Positions 8,557 to 15,773 of a DNA stretch of 55,745 bases are shown one piece after another. This DNA is from Muribaculaceae bacterium. Its GTDB lineage: Bacteria > Bacteroidota > Bacteroidia > Bacteroidales > Muribaculaceae. Position 1 is the first letter of the stretch; each line of letters begins with the position of its first letter. Below the pieces are notes generated by a model. The model worked only from the letters and a program-made list of their open reading frames with translations, was not told the DNA's origin and made no database searches. Location of the stretch: contig JAIDKG010000133.1 of the NCBI GenBank assembly GCA_029051525.1, positions 1-55,745 of the forward strand, read 5' to 3'. The position numbers were made by a program, and so were the translations under genes.

Positions 8557-9834
8557 TCAGCGGATCTTACGCTGCCAGAACCAGCGCTCGTTGAAATTCA
8601 CACCAAGTGTGATATTGAAATAATTCTCCGTAATGAGCGGCAGCGGATGCGCCTTGCGGTTTTTCCACTCGAAGCCGATATTGATCATGGTCTTATCCTG
8701 CGGAGTGTGGAGCCCCACACCACATGTGATACCCATCTCACGCACACGATTGCCATTGATTTTCAGATAGTCATCGCAATAATACGCACCCAGACGATAA
8801 GCCATGCGCTGGCCATAATTACCACGCAGCTTCGGCACCCATTCGCCACCGGCCGCTATACGCATACGGTCGGCAAACTGCATACCCTGGAATACCATCA
8901 CCCCCGGATCGGCAGAGCTATAGATCGGATCATATTTCACCTTGCTCCAGAGCTGATAGGTGACATCGGCCTCCACCATCCAGCGCGACTGGCGCTCATG
9001 GCTGAAGCTCACGCCACCACCGAAACTATTCGGGGTGCCATATTTACCGGCCATATGCTGAAAGCCCACGGTATCAGGCACACTCTCCGCCTGAAGAGCC
9101 TGGATAGTGACCCAGGTGCGCCCATGCAGCGACTTGGCCGGAGAATAGGTCACACCCACACCGAGTGTGTTGTAGGCACTCACGCGCGTCTTATACTGCG
9201 CGCCAAGCACTATATCCCAATCGCGCACCTCCATCACATGCTCCACAAGGCTCTGACCCGTATTGGAGGGGATGGAATACACATCATTGACGATATTGCC
9301 GAAATTATAGGAGATATTGGCACCTACCGACACACCCTTGAATGTGCCCGCCAGTCCCAGATAGGCCATATTTATGCCACCTGTGCCCTGATTCTCCACA
9401 GCACCATGCTTGATATCATTGCCAAACGCATATCCCACCGAAGAATAGGGAAGCATACCTATCGAGGCACCCATAAACTTGGTGATCGGGAACTGCATCG
9501 TGACATAATCCAGACCGCCACCGGTGGAATTATCATTCTGCTTCCCCTCCTTGCTCCATAGCATGGTCACATCGGCGCCCATGTCGAAAAGGAAGGTCAG
9601 AGAGTCGATTGCAGCATATGAGGCAGGGTTCATCACATTGATCTGGCGTCCTGAACTCATGGCATAGCCGATGCCGCCCATCTGGCGCTGCATCGATGTG
9701 GCGCGGTCGCCAAGCACACCGTAGCCATACATCGAGTAGGGGGTGGTCACATCGGCTGCCGCCGGCAATATGCCGGCCGCACCTATCAGCCCAAGCATCA
9801 GGAGTGATGCGCAATTCTTAAATTTCATCTTCAT
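8557..9834 (-). CDS. Predicted outer-membrane beta-barrel protein
   Basis: Signal peptide (MKMKFKNCASLLMLGLIGAAGILPAAA) followed by about 400 residues of alternating amphipathic strands, ending in an aromatic-rich segment (FNITLGVNFNERWFWQRKIR). The GIGYAMSSGRQINVMNPASYAAIDSL opening, near residue 52, resembles the N-terminal hatch of FadL/PorV-like barrels that are widespread in Bacteroidetes. Function is not shown by the sequence; a hydrophobic-compound channel or assembly role is possible. The start overlaps the end of coaX by 17 bp, and lptC follows at 5 bp. A second in-frame ATG lies two codons further in. Confidence 0.75.
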   Translation of the reverse strand: MKMKFKNCASLLMLGLIGAAGILPAAADVTTPYSMYGYGVLGDRATSMQRQMGGIGYAMSSGRQINVMNPASYAAIDSLTFLFDMGADVTMLWSKEGKQNDNSTGGGLDYVTMQFPITKFMGASIGMLPYSSVGYAFGNDIKHGAVENQGTGGINMAYLGLAGTFKGVSVGANISYNFGNIVNDVYSIPSNTGQSLVEHVMEVRDWDIVLGAQYKTRVSAYNTLGVGVTYSPAKSLHGRTWVTIQALQAESVPDTVGFQHMAGKYGTPNSFGGGVSFSHERQSRWMVEADVTYQLWSKVKYDPIYSSADPGVMVFQGMQFADRMRIAAGGEWVPKLRGNYGQRMAYRLGAYYCDDYLKINGNRVREMGITCGVGLHTPQDKTMINIGFEWKNRKAHPLPLITENYFNITLGVNFNERWFWQRKIR

Positions 9835-10633
9835 TATGACGGTATATTGCCCTCACCCCCTTGGCAAGAAGGTGCGGGTCGTAAACAATTGCTATATCTT
9901 TCAAAGCCCCGGCCATCCATCCCGACTTGCGCATACGCTCAAGTCCGGCAGCCACTACAGCGCCATCCCCCCCGGTCACGAGCGCCACTACAGGCTCTCC
10001 CGCCGCCGCACCGGCGGCAGCCTCGGCCAGAGCACCGGCCACTTCATCGGTCAGCCCTCTCACCACTCCATGCATAATCGAGCCGGCAGTGCTCCCCCCG
10101 AATCCCCCCTTCATGGCGAGCAGTTCCCCGGCCGAGGGGGTGAGATGAGGCAGCAGAGCCGTGTGCTCATGCAGCGAGCGGAAACGCATCGACAGCCCCG
10201 GCGATATGCACCCTGCCATGAAGCGCCCGGCGGCCACCAGGTCGCAGGTCAGAGCCGTGCCCGCATCGATCACCACGCAGCGGCTATCCGGCCACTCTGC
10301 GGCCGCAGCCACTGCCGTGGCCTTCCTGTCGATTCCCAGGCATCGCGGATCATCATAATCCACACCTATAGGGAGAGGAGTGTCGGGAGTCACGGGGAGG
10401 AAATCACCATCCAGCACCGCGCGAAGCGACTCTACCAGACGCGTATCCACCCTGGCCACACTCACCATACCTCCGGCCACCTCACCGCAGGCGCTCACAC
10501 GCGCCAGCAATTCATCCTGAGCCGAGGCATCGAAGCTCCACACTTCCGGTTCCTCACCGGCAGCATCAAACCACGTGAGCTTCAGCCGTGTATTTCCGGC
10601 ATCGATGGCCACAAACCCCTTAGCCAAGCTCAT
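9818..10633 (-). CDS. coaX: Type III pantothenate kinase
   Basis: First step of coenzyme A synthesis, phosphorylating pantothenate. The ASKHA-fold motifs are visible: DAGNTRLK near residue 10 (phosphate loop), GVDYDDPRCLGIDR near 93 (substrate and dimer region) and CVVIDAGTALTCDLV near 121. About 271 aa, the normal length. ATG at 10633 is preferred over an upstream GTG because it forms TGATG with the stop of the preceding membrane-protein gene, a classic coupled arrangement. Type III enzymes usually need a monovalent cation and resist CoA feedback. Confidence 0.92.
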   Translation of the reverse strand: MSLAKGFVAIDAGNTRLKLTWFDAAGEEPEVWSFDASAQDELLARVSACGEVAGGMVSVARVDTRLVESLRAVLDGDFLPVTPDTPLPIGVDYDDPRCLGIDRKATAVAAAAEWPDSRCVVIDAGTALTCDLVAAGRFMAGCISPGLSMRFRSLHEHTALLPHLTPSAGELLAMKGGFGGSTAGSIMHGVVRGLTDEVAGALAEAAAGAAAGEPVVALVTGGDGAVVAAGLERMRKSGWMAGALKDIAIVYDPHLLAKGVRAIYRHNEDEI

Positions 10634-11130
10634 CACTTCCCCTTCTCATTTGACGATTCCTGAGCCTCCTTCTTCTGGCGCCAGGCAATCATGAAACTCG
10701 ATATCACCTGCAGCATCGCTCCCACCAGAGAGAAGGTCACAGTATCCTTGAACTTCATCTCACCATAAATCTGCGTATTATAAAACCAGAAGAAGGCGCC
10801 TATACAGAATGCCATACCGGCCCAGAACTCCATGCGGCGCAGACGGCGCACACGCATACTATCCTTCGGGTCATTCACATTCACGATGCGGGCAGCCGTA
10901 AATATCAGTGCACCGGCGGCATAAACCCATTTATATACCGAAATCCAGCTAAACTCTCCCGGATGCACCATCCCGGAGCCACCACTCAGGATAGAGGCGA
11001 AAGGAGCCAGCAGAGCCACGGCTATCAGAATCAAGCCGAAAGTGGCCAGAGCCTCCATCTTCTTGCGGCGAGCCGCGAGGCCGGCTGAATCGGCCGTTGT
11101 GGCCGACTTTTTGTTATTGCGTTTCTTCAT
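10633..11130 (-). CDS. Small four-helix membrane protein, unknown function
   Basis: A basic N-terminus (MKKRNNKKS and ARRKKME) is followed by four predicted membrane segments: about 28-48, 66-82, 103-119 and 131-148. It ends with a charged tail. I do not recognise a characterised family. It sits 9 bp after the FtsB-like gene and is translationally coupled to coaX, so it belongs to the envelope operon. A role in the cell envelope is only suggested by context. Confidence 0.7.
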   Translation of the reverse strand: MKKRNNKKSATTADSAGLAARRKKMEALATFGLILIAVALLAPFASILSGGSGMVHPGEFSWISVYKWVYAAGALIFTAARIVNVNDPKDSMRVRRLRRMEFWAGMAFCIGAFFWFYNTQIYGEMKFKDTVTFSLVGAMLQVISSFMIAWRQKKEAQESSNEKGK

Positions 11131-11139
11131 TTCTTATGA

Positions 11140-11448
11140 TCAATCTTTTATAAGATACACATCCTCCGTGGGGCGCTGCATGTGAAACTGCTCGCGCGCC
11201 ACATGCTCCAGATCGGCAGTGCCATGCTCAATGGCCTCCCGCCGCGCACGGTAATAGGCCGCTGAATCCTGATTGAGCTTTATCTCCTTCTGAAGCTCAT
11301 TGATACGATTCTGATACTCCATGTTAAGCTTCACGCTCGTCTCCTCATTGAAGAAGAGCAGAAGCACCACCAGAGTGCCTATTAGCAGCACCGGAATATG
11401 CGATTTCCGGCGCATCCAGAATGATAGTTTCTTGGTCGTTTTCCCCAT
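11140..11448 (-). CDS. FtsB/DivIC-like septum formation initiator
   Basis: Bitopic division protein of 102 aa: short cytoplasmic N-terminus, one membrane segment (about 17-33, HIPVLLIGTLVVLLLFF), a coiled coil (about 42-75, YQNRINELQKEIKLNQDS) and the conserved C-terminal part EHVAREQFHMQRPTEDVYLIKD pattern of the FtsB/DivIC family. It should join the FtsQ/FtsL-type complex at the division site. First gene of the envelope operon, from the promoter at 11583-11612. Confidence 0.88.
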   Translation of the reverse strand: MGKTTKKLSFWMRRKSHIPVLLIGTLVVLLLFFNEETSVKLNMEYQNRINELQKEIKLNQDSAAYYRARREAIEHGTADLEHVAREQFHMQRPTEDVYLIKD

Positions 11449-11582
11449 TACGGTGTTGAGATATTCGTTGGTGTCATGGTCTCCGCTCCTCCCCGCATTG
11501 CTGCGCGCGGAGCAGTAGCATCACAGAGAGCCGGGATGCTGCGGGATGCCATAAGCCCCCTCTCCTTACCATGAGCAATTTA

Positions 11583-11612
11583 CAAAATTAGTGATTATCG
11601 GCCTATCTGCAA
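11583..11612 (-). promoter_or_regulatory. Promoter of envelope operon
   Basis: Minus-strand TTG (complement of 11610-11612), 19-bp spacer, TAATTTTG (complement of 11583-11590). It would drive the ftsB-like gene, membrane protein, coaX, barrel protein, lptC and the CBS membrane protein, all closely spaced or overlapping. Confidence 0.7.
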
Positions 11613-11642
11613 AAATTTTTTCCTAAAATCCCCCAAAAGCAG

Positions 11643-11686
11643 CCCGGTCATGGCTCATCTCCTCCGGGAGACGGGCCATGACCGGG
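11643..11686 (-). terminator. Strong hairpin, likely terminator after sigma gene copy 2
   Basis: A 12-bp perfect stem (cccggtcatggc, 11643-11654, with its complement at 11675-11686) has further pairing inside the loop. On the minus strand it is followed by ctgcttttgggggatttt, a moderate T-tract. It lies between the sigma gene and the envelope-operon promoter. Confidence 0.5.
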
Positions 11687-11747
11687 AGTATCGGTAGGCT
11701 TATTGTCAGTCTATGGATAACTTATCTACGGGTCGCCCCGCCAGCAA

Positions 11748-12251
11748 TCAGCGGTAGTCCTTCAGCATGCTCTGCAGGCGCTTGCGGGCGAAGAAGATGC
11801 GGCTCTTCACTGTGCCCAGAGGGAGCGAGATCTTCTCTGCAATCTCACTGTATTTATAGCCGGCGATGTACATGCTGAACGGCACACGGTATTCATCGCT
11901 GAAGCCATTGATGGCCTCGGTGATCTCACGGGCGGCAAATGAGCCTTCCGGAGTGTCAAGACCACTCTCCTGCGAGAGATTGAGATGATAGAGATCTTCG
12001 GTGGTATCCACCACTGTGGCGCAACGCACCTGATGGCGATAGCGGTTGATGAAGATATTGCGCATGATGGTGAATACCCATCCCTTGAAGTTGACATTGT
12101 CGACATACTTCTCTTCATTGTCGAGCACCTTCAATGTGGTGTCCTGCACAAGATCCTGAGCCGCATCGCGGTTGGATGTAAGCTGATAAGCAAAGTTCAG
12201 CAGATTGCCCTGCAATCCGAGGAGTCGCTGTTTGAGATTAGATTCTGACAT
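11748..12251 (-). CDS. ECF-like RNA polymerase sigma factor (copy 2)
   Basis: 167-aa sigma-70 family protein with region 2 (DAAQDLVQDTTLKVL and FKGWVFTIMRNIFINRYR) and region 4 (YSEIAEKISLPLGTVKSRIFFARKRL). It is clearly paralogous to the gene at 5733-6242: VQDTTLK, IMRNIFIN, IAGYKY and PLGTVK are shared in the same order. It has no adjacent anti-sigma factor and no clear promoter of the housekeeping type upstream. The 270 bp between it and trmD hold no gene. Confidence 0.92.
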   Translation of the reverse strand: MSESNLKQRLLGLQGNLLNFAYQLTSNRDAAQDLVQDTTLKVLDNEEKYVDNVNFKGWVFTIMRNIFINRYRHQVRCATVVDTTEDLYHLNLSQESGLDTPEGSFAAREITEAINGFSDEYRVPFSMYIAGYKYSEIAEKISLPLGTVKSRIFFARKRLQSMLKDYR

Positions 12252-12521
12252 AGCCTTGGAGGTTTAAGTTGTTATAGTGGAAATTAATTTTTAACTTCCT
12301 TTGATGTTATAACACCACCCACAAAAATCTATCATGAAAAACTCAACTTTTTTTCCTCTCCCGGTGAACTTTTTTATAGCCCTGACGGTTTGCACGAAAT
12401 AGATGGCAAAACGACACTACAAACCACCTATAATTCTACATTTTAACAATATTTTGTTCCGCCACGACACATTCTTCCAGCTCATAAACTTCCATACTCT
12501 CCCTCCCTCCCCCGACCATCG

Positions 12522-13202
12522 CTACTCCTCGTCGAGCAGATCAGGCCGCAGGCGTCGCGTGCGCTCCAAAGCCTGCTCATAGCGCCACTCCGCTATTTTC
12601 GCCTCGTGGCCGCTCAGCAGAATATCGGGCACCCGCCAACCATTGTATTCAGCCGGGCGCGTATACACCGGCGGTGCCAGCAGATTATCCTGAAATGAAT
12701 CCGACAGAGCCGACTGCTCATCTCCGATCACTCCCGGGATGAGGCGCACCAGCGCATCGGTCACACAGAGCGCCGGCAGCTCACCCCCGGTGAGCACATA
12801 GTCTCCTATCGAAATCTCACGCGTGATGAAATGTTCGCGCACACGATAGTCGATACCCTTGTAATGCCCGCAGAGGATGATGATATTATTCAGCAACGAG
12901 AGGGAATTGGCCATCGGCTGGTCGAAGCGGGCTCCATCAGGGGTCATGAAAATCACCTCATCATAATCGCGCTCAGCTTTCAGAGCCGAAATACAGGCAT
13001 CAATCGGCTGAATACCCATCACCATCCCTGCCTCGCCACCGAAAGGATAATCATCCACCTTGCGGTGCTTATTGATCGTATAGTCTCGGAGATTATGCAC
13101 ATGTATCTCAGCCAGTCCCTTATCACGGGCACGCTTCAATATCGAGCAATTGAGCGGCGACTCAAACATCTCCGGCAAAACCGTAATTATATCTATTCTC
13201 AT
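12522..13202 (-). CDS. trmD: tRNA (guanine-37-N1)-methyltransferase
   Basis: Methylates G37 next to the anticodon of several tRNAs, preventing frameshifting. SPOUT fold with a trefoil knot: [16 protein letters not shown] at the N-terminus, [13 protein letters not shown] (about 51-63), the AdoMet-binding [12 protein letters not shown] (about 109-120) and [15 protein letters not shown] (about 131-145). 226 aa, normal. It follows ino1 by 92 bp, with an imperfect hairpin (13225-13254) between them that lacks a T-run on the minus strand. Confidence 0.96.
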   Translation of the reverse strand: MRIDIITVLPEMFESPLNCSILKRARDKGLAEIHVHNLRDYTINKHRKVDDYPFGGEAGMVMGIQPIDACISALKAERDYDEVIFMTPDGARFDQPMANSLSLLNNIIILCGHYKGIDYRVREHFITREISIGDYVLTGGELPALCVTDALVRLIPGVIGDEQSALSDSFQDNLLAPPVYTRPAEYNGWRVPDILLSGHEAKIAEWRYEQALERTRRLRPDLLDEE

Positions 13203-13294
13203 TTAACTCTTGATTATGCGGAATCGGTCTGCCCGGAGCATTCCGGACAGACCGACTATATCTGTTATTTCAGATTATTGCTTACCAATCAGGA

Positions 13295-14620
13295 TCAATC
13301 GATTTCCTCATCAGCCTCATAGCCACCCATCTCGCGGATAGCGTTCTTGAGCATCACATACTGCTGGAAGAGATGGTTTACGGGCACCTCATCCTCAGTG
13401 TAGTCATGCTGCGGGCTCTTGAGGAAGAAGCTCAGGAAGCGCTGTGTGCCATAGCGGCCGGCACGCATGGCGAGGTCGCTCAGAAGCACGAGGTCGAGGC
13501 AGAGGGGCGCTGCCAGGATTGAGTCGCGGCAGAGGAAGTTGATCTTGATCTGCATCGGATAGCCCATCCAGCCGAAGATATCGATGTTGTCCCAGCCCTC
13601 CTTGTTGTCGTTGCGCGGGGGATAGTAGTTGATGCGCACCTTGTGGTAGTACTGAGTATCCTCATCATTGCCGTGGCCATAAAGGTCGGGCTGCTCCTCG
13701 GGCACGAGAATCGACTCCAGTGTGGAGAGCTTCGACACCTCTTTTGTGCGGAAGTTGGCGGGCTCATCGAGCACCAGACCGTCGCGGTTGCCGAGAATAT
13801 TGGTAGAGAACCAGCCGTTCAGACCCAGGCAGCGAGTGCCGATGATCGGAGCGAAGCCCGATTTAACCAGTGTCTGGCCGGTCTTGAAGTCCTTACCTGC
13901 GATAGGCATCTTGGTCTGCTCGGCGAGCTCCCACATTGCCGGGATATCCACTGTGGTGTTGGGGGCGCCCATGATGAAGGGTGCACCCTCCTTGAGAGCT
14001 GCATAGGCATAGCACATAGAGGGAGCGATATTCTCCACATCATTCTCCTTCATGGCCTTCTCGAGATCCTCGAGCTTATAGTGCACAGCCTCGTTGATGG
14101 GCACATAAACCTCGGTCGAAGCAGCCCAGAGCACTACAACGCGCTCCACACCGGCCTCCTCCTTGAACTTGCGGATATCCTCGCGGATCTGCTCCACCAT
14201 CTCCCAGCGGGTCTTGGCATCCTTCACATTGTCGCCGTCGAGGCGCTTTGCATAGTTGCGGTCGAAGGCTGCCTTGAGAGGCTTGATCTTCATGAGCTCA
14301 TCCTTGACGGGCTCGATGTCGCGCTCCTTGAGCACCTCGGCATTGATTGCCGACTCATAGGCATTGGCGGGATATACGTCCCATGCAGCAAACTCAATGT
14401 CGTTAAGATCTGCCAGGGGCACAATATCTTTATATTTGAGGTATTTCTTGTCTGCGCCGCGACCCACACGGATTTTGTCGTACTGAGTCATCGAACCCAC
14501 AGGCTTAGCCAGACCCTTGCGAGTCATCATTACACCTGTGATGAATGTGGTGCTCACTGCACCAAGTCCTACAATCATCACACCCAGCTTGCCGTTGGGT
14601 GCCTTAGCTTTTTCTGCCAT
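13295..14620 (-). CDS. ino1: Myo-inositol-1-phosphate synthase
   Basis: Converts glucose-6-phosphate to inositol-1-phosphate, an NAD-dependent step that supplies inositol for lipids. The Rossmann start VMIVGLGAVSTTFITGV lies at about 13-30. Family segments are WAASTEVYVPINEAVHYKL, GAPNTTVDIPAMWELA, PIAGKDFKTGQTL and FLCRDSILAAPLCLDLV. The start at 14620 (MAEKAKAPNGK) is chosen because the 23 residues of the longer frame are unlike the family. About 441 aa, typical. In gut Bacteroidetes this enzyme feeds the inositol-lipid pathway, and the other pathway genes lie at 23.7-26.9 kb here. Confidence 0.93.
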   Translation of the reverse strand: MAEKAKAPNGKLGVMIVGLGAVSTTFITGVMMTRKGLAKPVGSMTQYDKIRVGRGADKKYLKYKDIVPLADLNDIEFAAWDVYPANAYESAINAEVLKERDIEPVKDELMKIKPLKAAFDRNYAKRLDGDNVKDAKTRWEMVEQIREDIRKFKEEAGVERVVVLWAASTEVYVPINEAVHYKLEDLEKAMKENDVENIAPSMCYAYAALKEGAPFIMGAPNTTVDIPAMWELAEQTKMPIAGKDFKTGQTLVKSGFAPIIGTRCLGLNGWFSTNILGNRDGLVLDEPANFRTKEVSKLSTLESILVPEEQPDLYGHGNDEDTQYYHKVRINYYPPRNDNKEGWDNIDIFGWMGYPMQIKINFLCRDSILAAPLCLDLVLLSDLAMRAGRYGTQRFLSFFLKSPQHDYTEDEVPVNHLFQQYVMLKNAIREMGGYEADEEID

Positions 14621-14715
14621 ATAAGTAATTGTATCTTTGTGTTGGTTAATTTCTTGGAGTCGGTCATTCTTCCCGCATCGCTGCCACAATATTGGGCAAT
14701 GCGGGAAATCGGGTG

Positions 14716-14745
14716 TAAAAGTACTGCCATTTTTGCAATCTGCAA
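14716..14745 (-). promoter_or_regulatory. Possible ino1 promoter
   Basis: Minus-strand TTG (complement of 14743-14745), 19-bp spacer, TACTTTTA (complement of 14716-14723). The last base of the -7 element departs from TAnnTTTG, so this is a weaker match. Its position 96 bp before the start and after a terminator fits. Confidence 0.4.
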
Positions 14746-14796
14746 AAAATTATTACTAAAATTTGAACCCTTCAAGTGTTAATTAATGTCAATAAA

Positions 14797-14830
14797 AGGC
14801 GTATTTAACCAATTTAGGTTAAATACGCCT
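14797..14830 (-). terminator. Intrinsic terminator after HAD gene
   Basis: 14-bp perfect stem (aggcgtatttaacc, 14797-14810, with 14817-14830) and 6-nt loop. On the minus strand it is followed by ttttattg. It separates the upstream operon ending in the HAD gene from ino1. Confidence 0.75.
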
Positions 14831-14977
14831 GCATTTAGTCTTGAAATGTGAAAATTTCTAAAACAAGCTCCCGCGCCCGGAGTATGCATTTTGAGCCCCC
14901 GGCGCGGCATTATGCCAGAGCTCTTACATCTTGGGGCTTACATCCTGATACCGCGCGCAAGGGTGCGCTCCTCATGC

Positions 14978-15739
14978 CTACGGTCGCCCCTCGGCCAGAG
15001 GATCGCCAATCAGCTCCGAGATCGAGCCTATTATATCGGAGTATTCCTGAAGGTCCTCCTTTTCGGTCCAACCCTTACCTTTGAGCCATACAGCACGGCA
15101 ACCGGCCTCCATAGCCGGCACGATATCCTTGGTATAGCTATCACCCACCACGAGCACCTCGCCCGGGTGGTGACCCACGGCGCGCACACCTAAAGTCCAG
15201 ATGCGCGGATCCGGTTTGCGCACACCCACCACCGCGCTCTCCACGATATCACGGAAATACTTCCTCACATCGTAGGCACGCAGCACCGCTTCCACATTGC
15301 CATAGAAATTCGACACCAGCACCAGCGGATAGTGTGCCGCCAGCGCCGCCAGCACCGGGCGAGCCTCCTCGATGCGGCTGCGCGCCTGCGCATCGCAATA
15401 GTCGGCTATCTTCTGTGCCTTCTCCTCGATTTCCGAGGCCGGGAATCCGGCATGCTCCGACAGCCAGCCAAGCTCTATGCGCATCTTCTTGAGCAGAAGC
15501 ATATGAAAATCATCATCGGGCAGGATGTGGCGCACCTTGGCAAGCTCGCGCTCCGCATGCACATATGCATCGCGAAACACCTCCTTCGAGATGCCCCACT
15601 TCTGCGGCACGCCGGCATCCTGCCAGCCGCGCCATATCACTTCACTCCAATGGTCGCCACCCGAATCGAGGGTGCCGCCATAGTCGAAGAGCACTCCGCG
15701 TATGCCACGGAATCGCTCTGCCATTCTGCTGTCGGTCAT
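14978..15739 (-). CDS. HAD-superfamily hydrolase with altered motif I
   Basis: Haloacid-dehalogenase fold with a helical C1 cap. Motif I reads FDYGGTLDS (about 18-26): the nucleophile Asp is present but the usual second, acid/base Asp is Gly. Motif II is LVSNFYGN (about 140), motif III the Lys in VRKPDPRIW, and motif IV VVGDSYTKDIVPA. This FDxGGTL form is found in a known HAD subgroup, so the protein may still act as a phosphatase or may be a weak or altered enzyme. The substrate is unknown. It follows the amylase gene by 34 bp and ends at a terminator. Confidence 0.85.
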   Translation of the reverse strand: MTDSRMAERFRGIRGVLFDYGGTLDSGGDHWSEVIWRGWQDAGVPQKWGISKEVFRDAYVHAERELAKVRHILPDDDFHMLLLKKMRIELGWLSEHAGFPASEIEEKAQKIADYCDAQARSRIEEARPVLAALAAHYPLVLVSNFYGNVEAVLRAYDVRKYFRDIVESAVVGVRKPDPRIWTLGVRAVGHHPGEVLVVGDSYTKDIVPAMEAGCRAVWLKGKGWTEKEDLQEYSDIIGSISELIGDPLAEGRP

Positions 15740-15773
15740 AGGTGTGTGTGTGTTTCAGGGTTCAATTAATACT

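Larger units (their letters stand above)
14621..14977. other. Intergenic: promoter-like site and terminator
   Basis: This 357-bp gap between ino1 and the HAD gene holds the ino1 promoter-like site (14716-14745) and the HAD-gene terminator (14797-14830). Between 14831 and 14977 I see GC-rich sequence without a gene or a recognisable RNA. Confidence 0.55.

Noticed and set aside
13225-13254. Hairpin between ino1 and trmD as a terminator
   Set aside because: The stem is good, but the minus strand has no T-run after it; it may be a processing or attenuation site at most.
13643-14782. 379-codon plus-strand frame opposite ino1
   Set aside because: Antisense shadow of a well-recognised enzyme gene.
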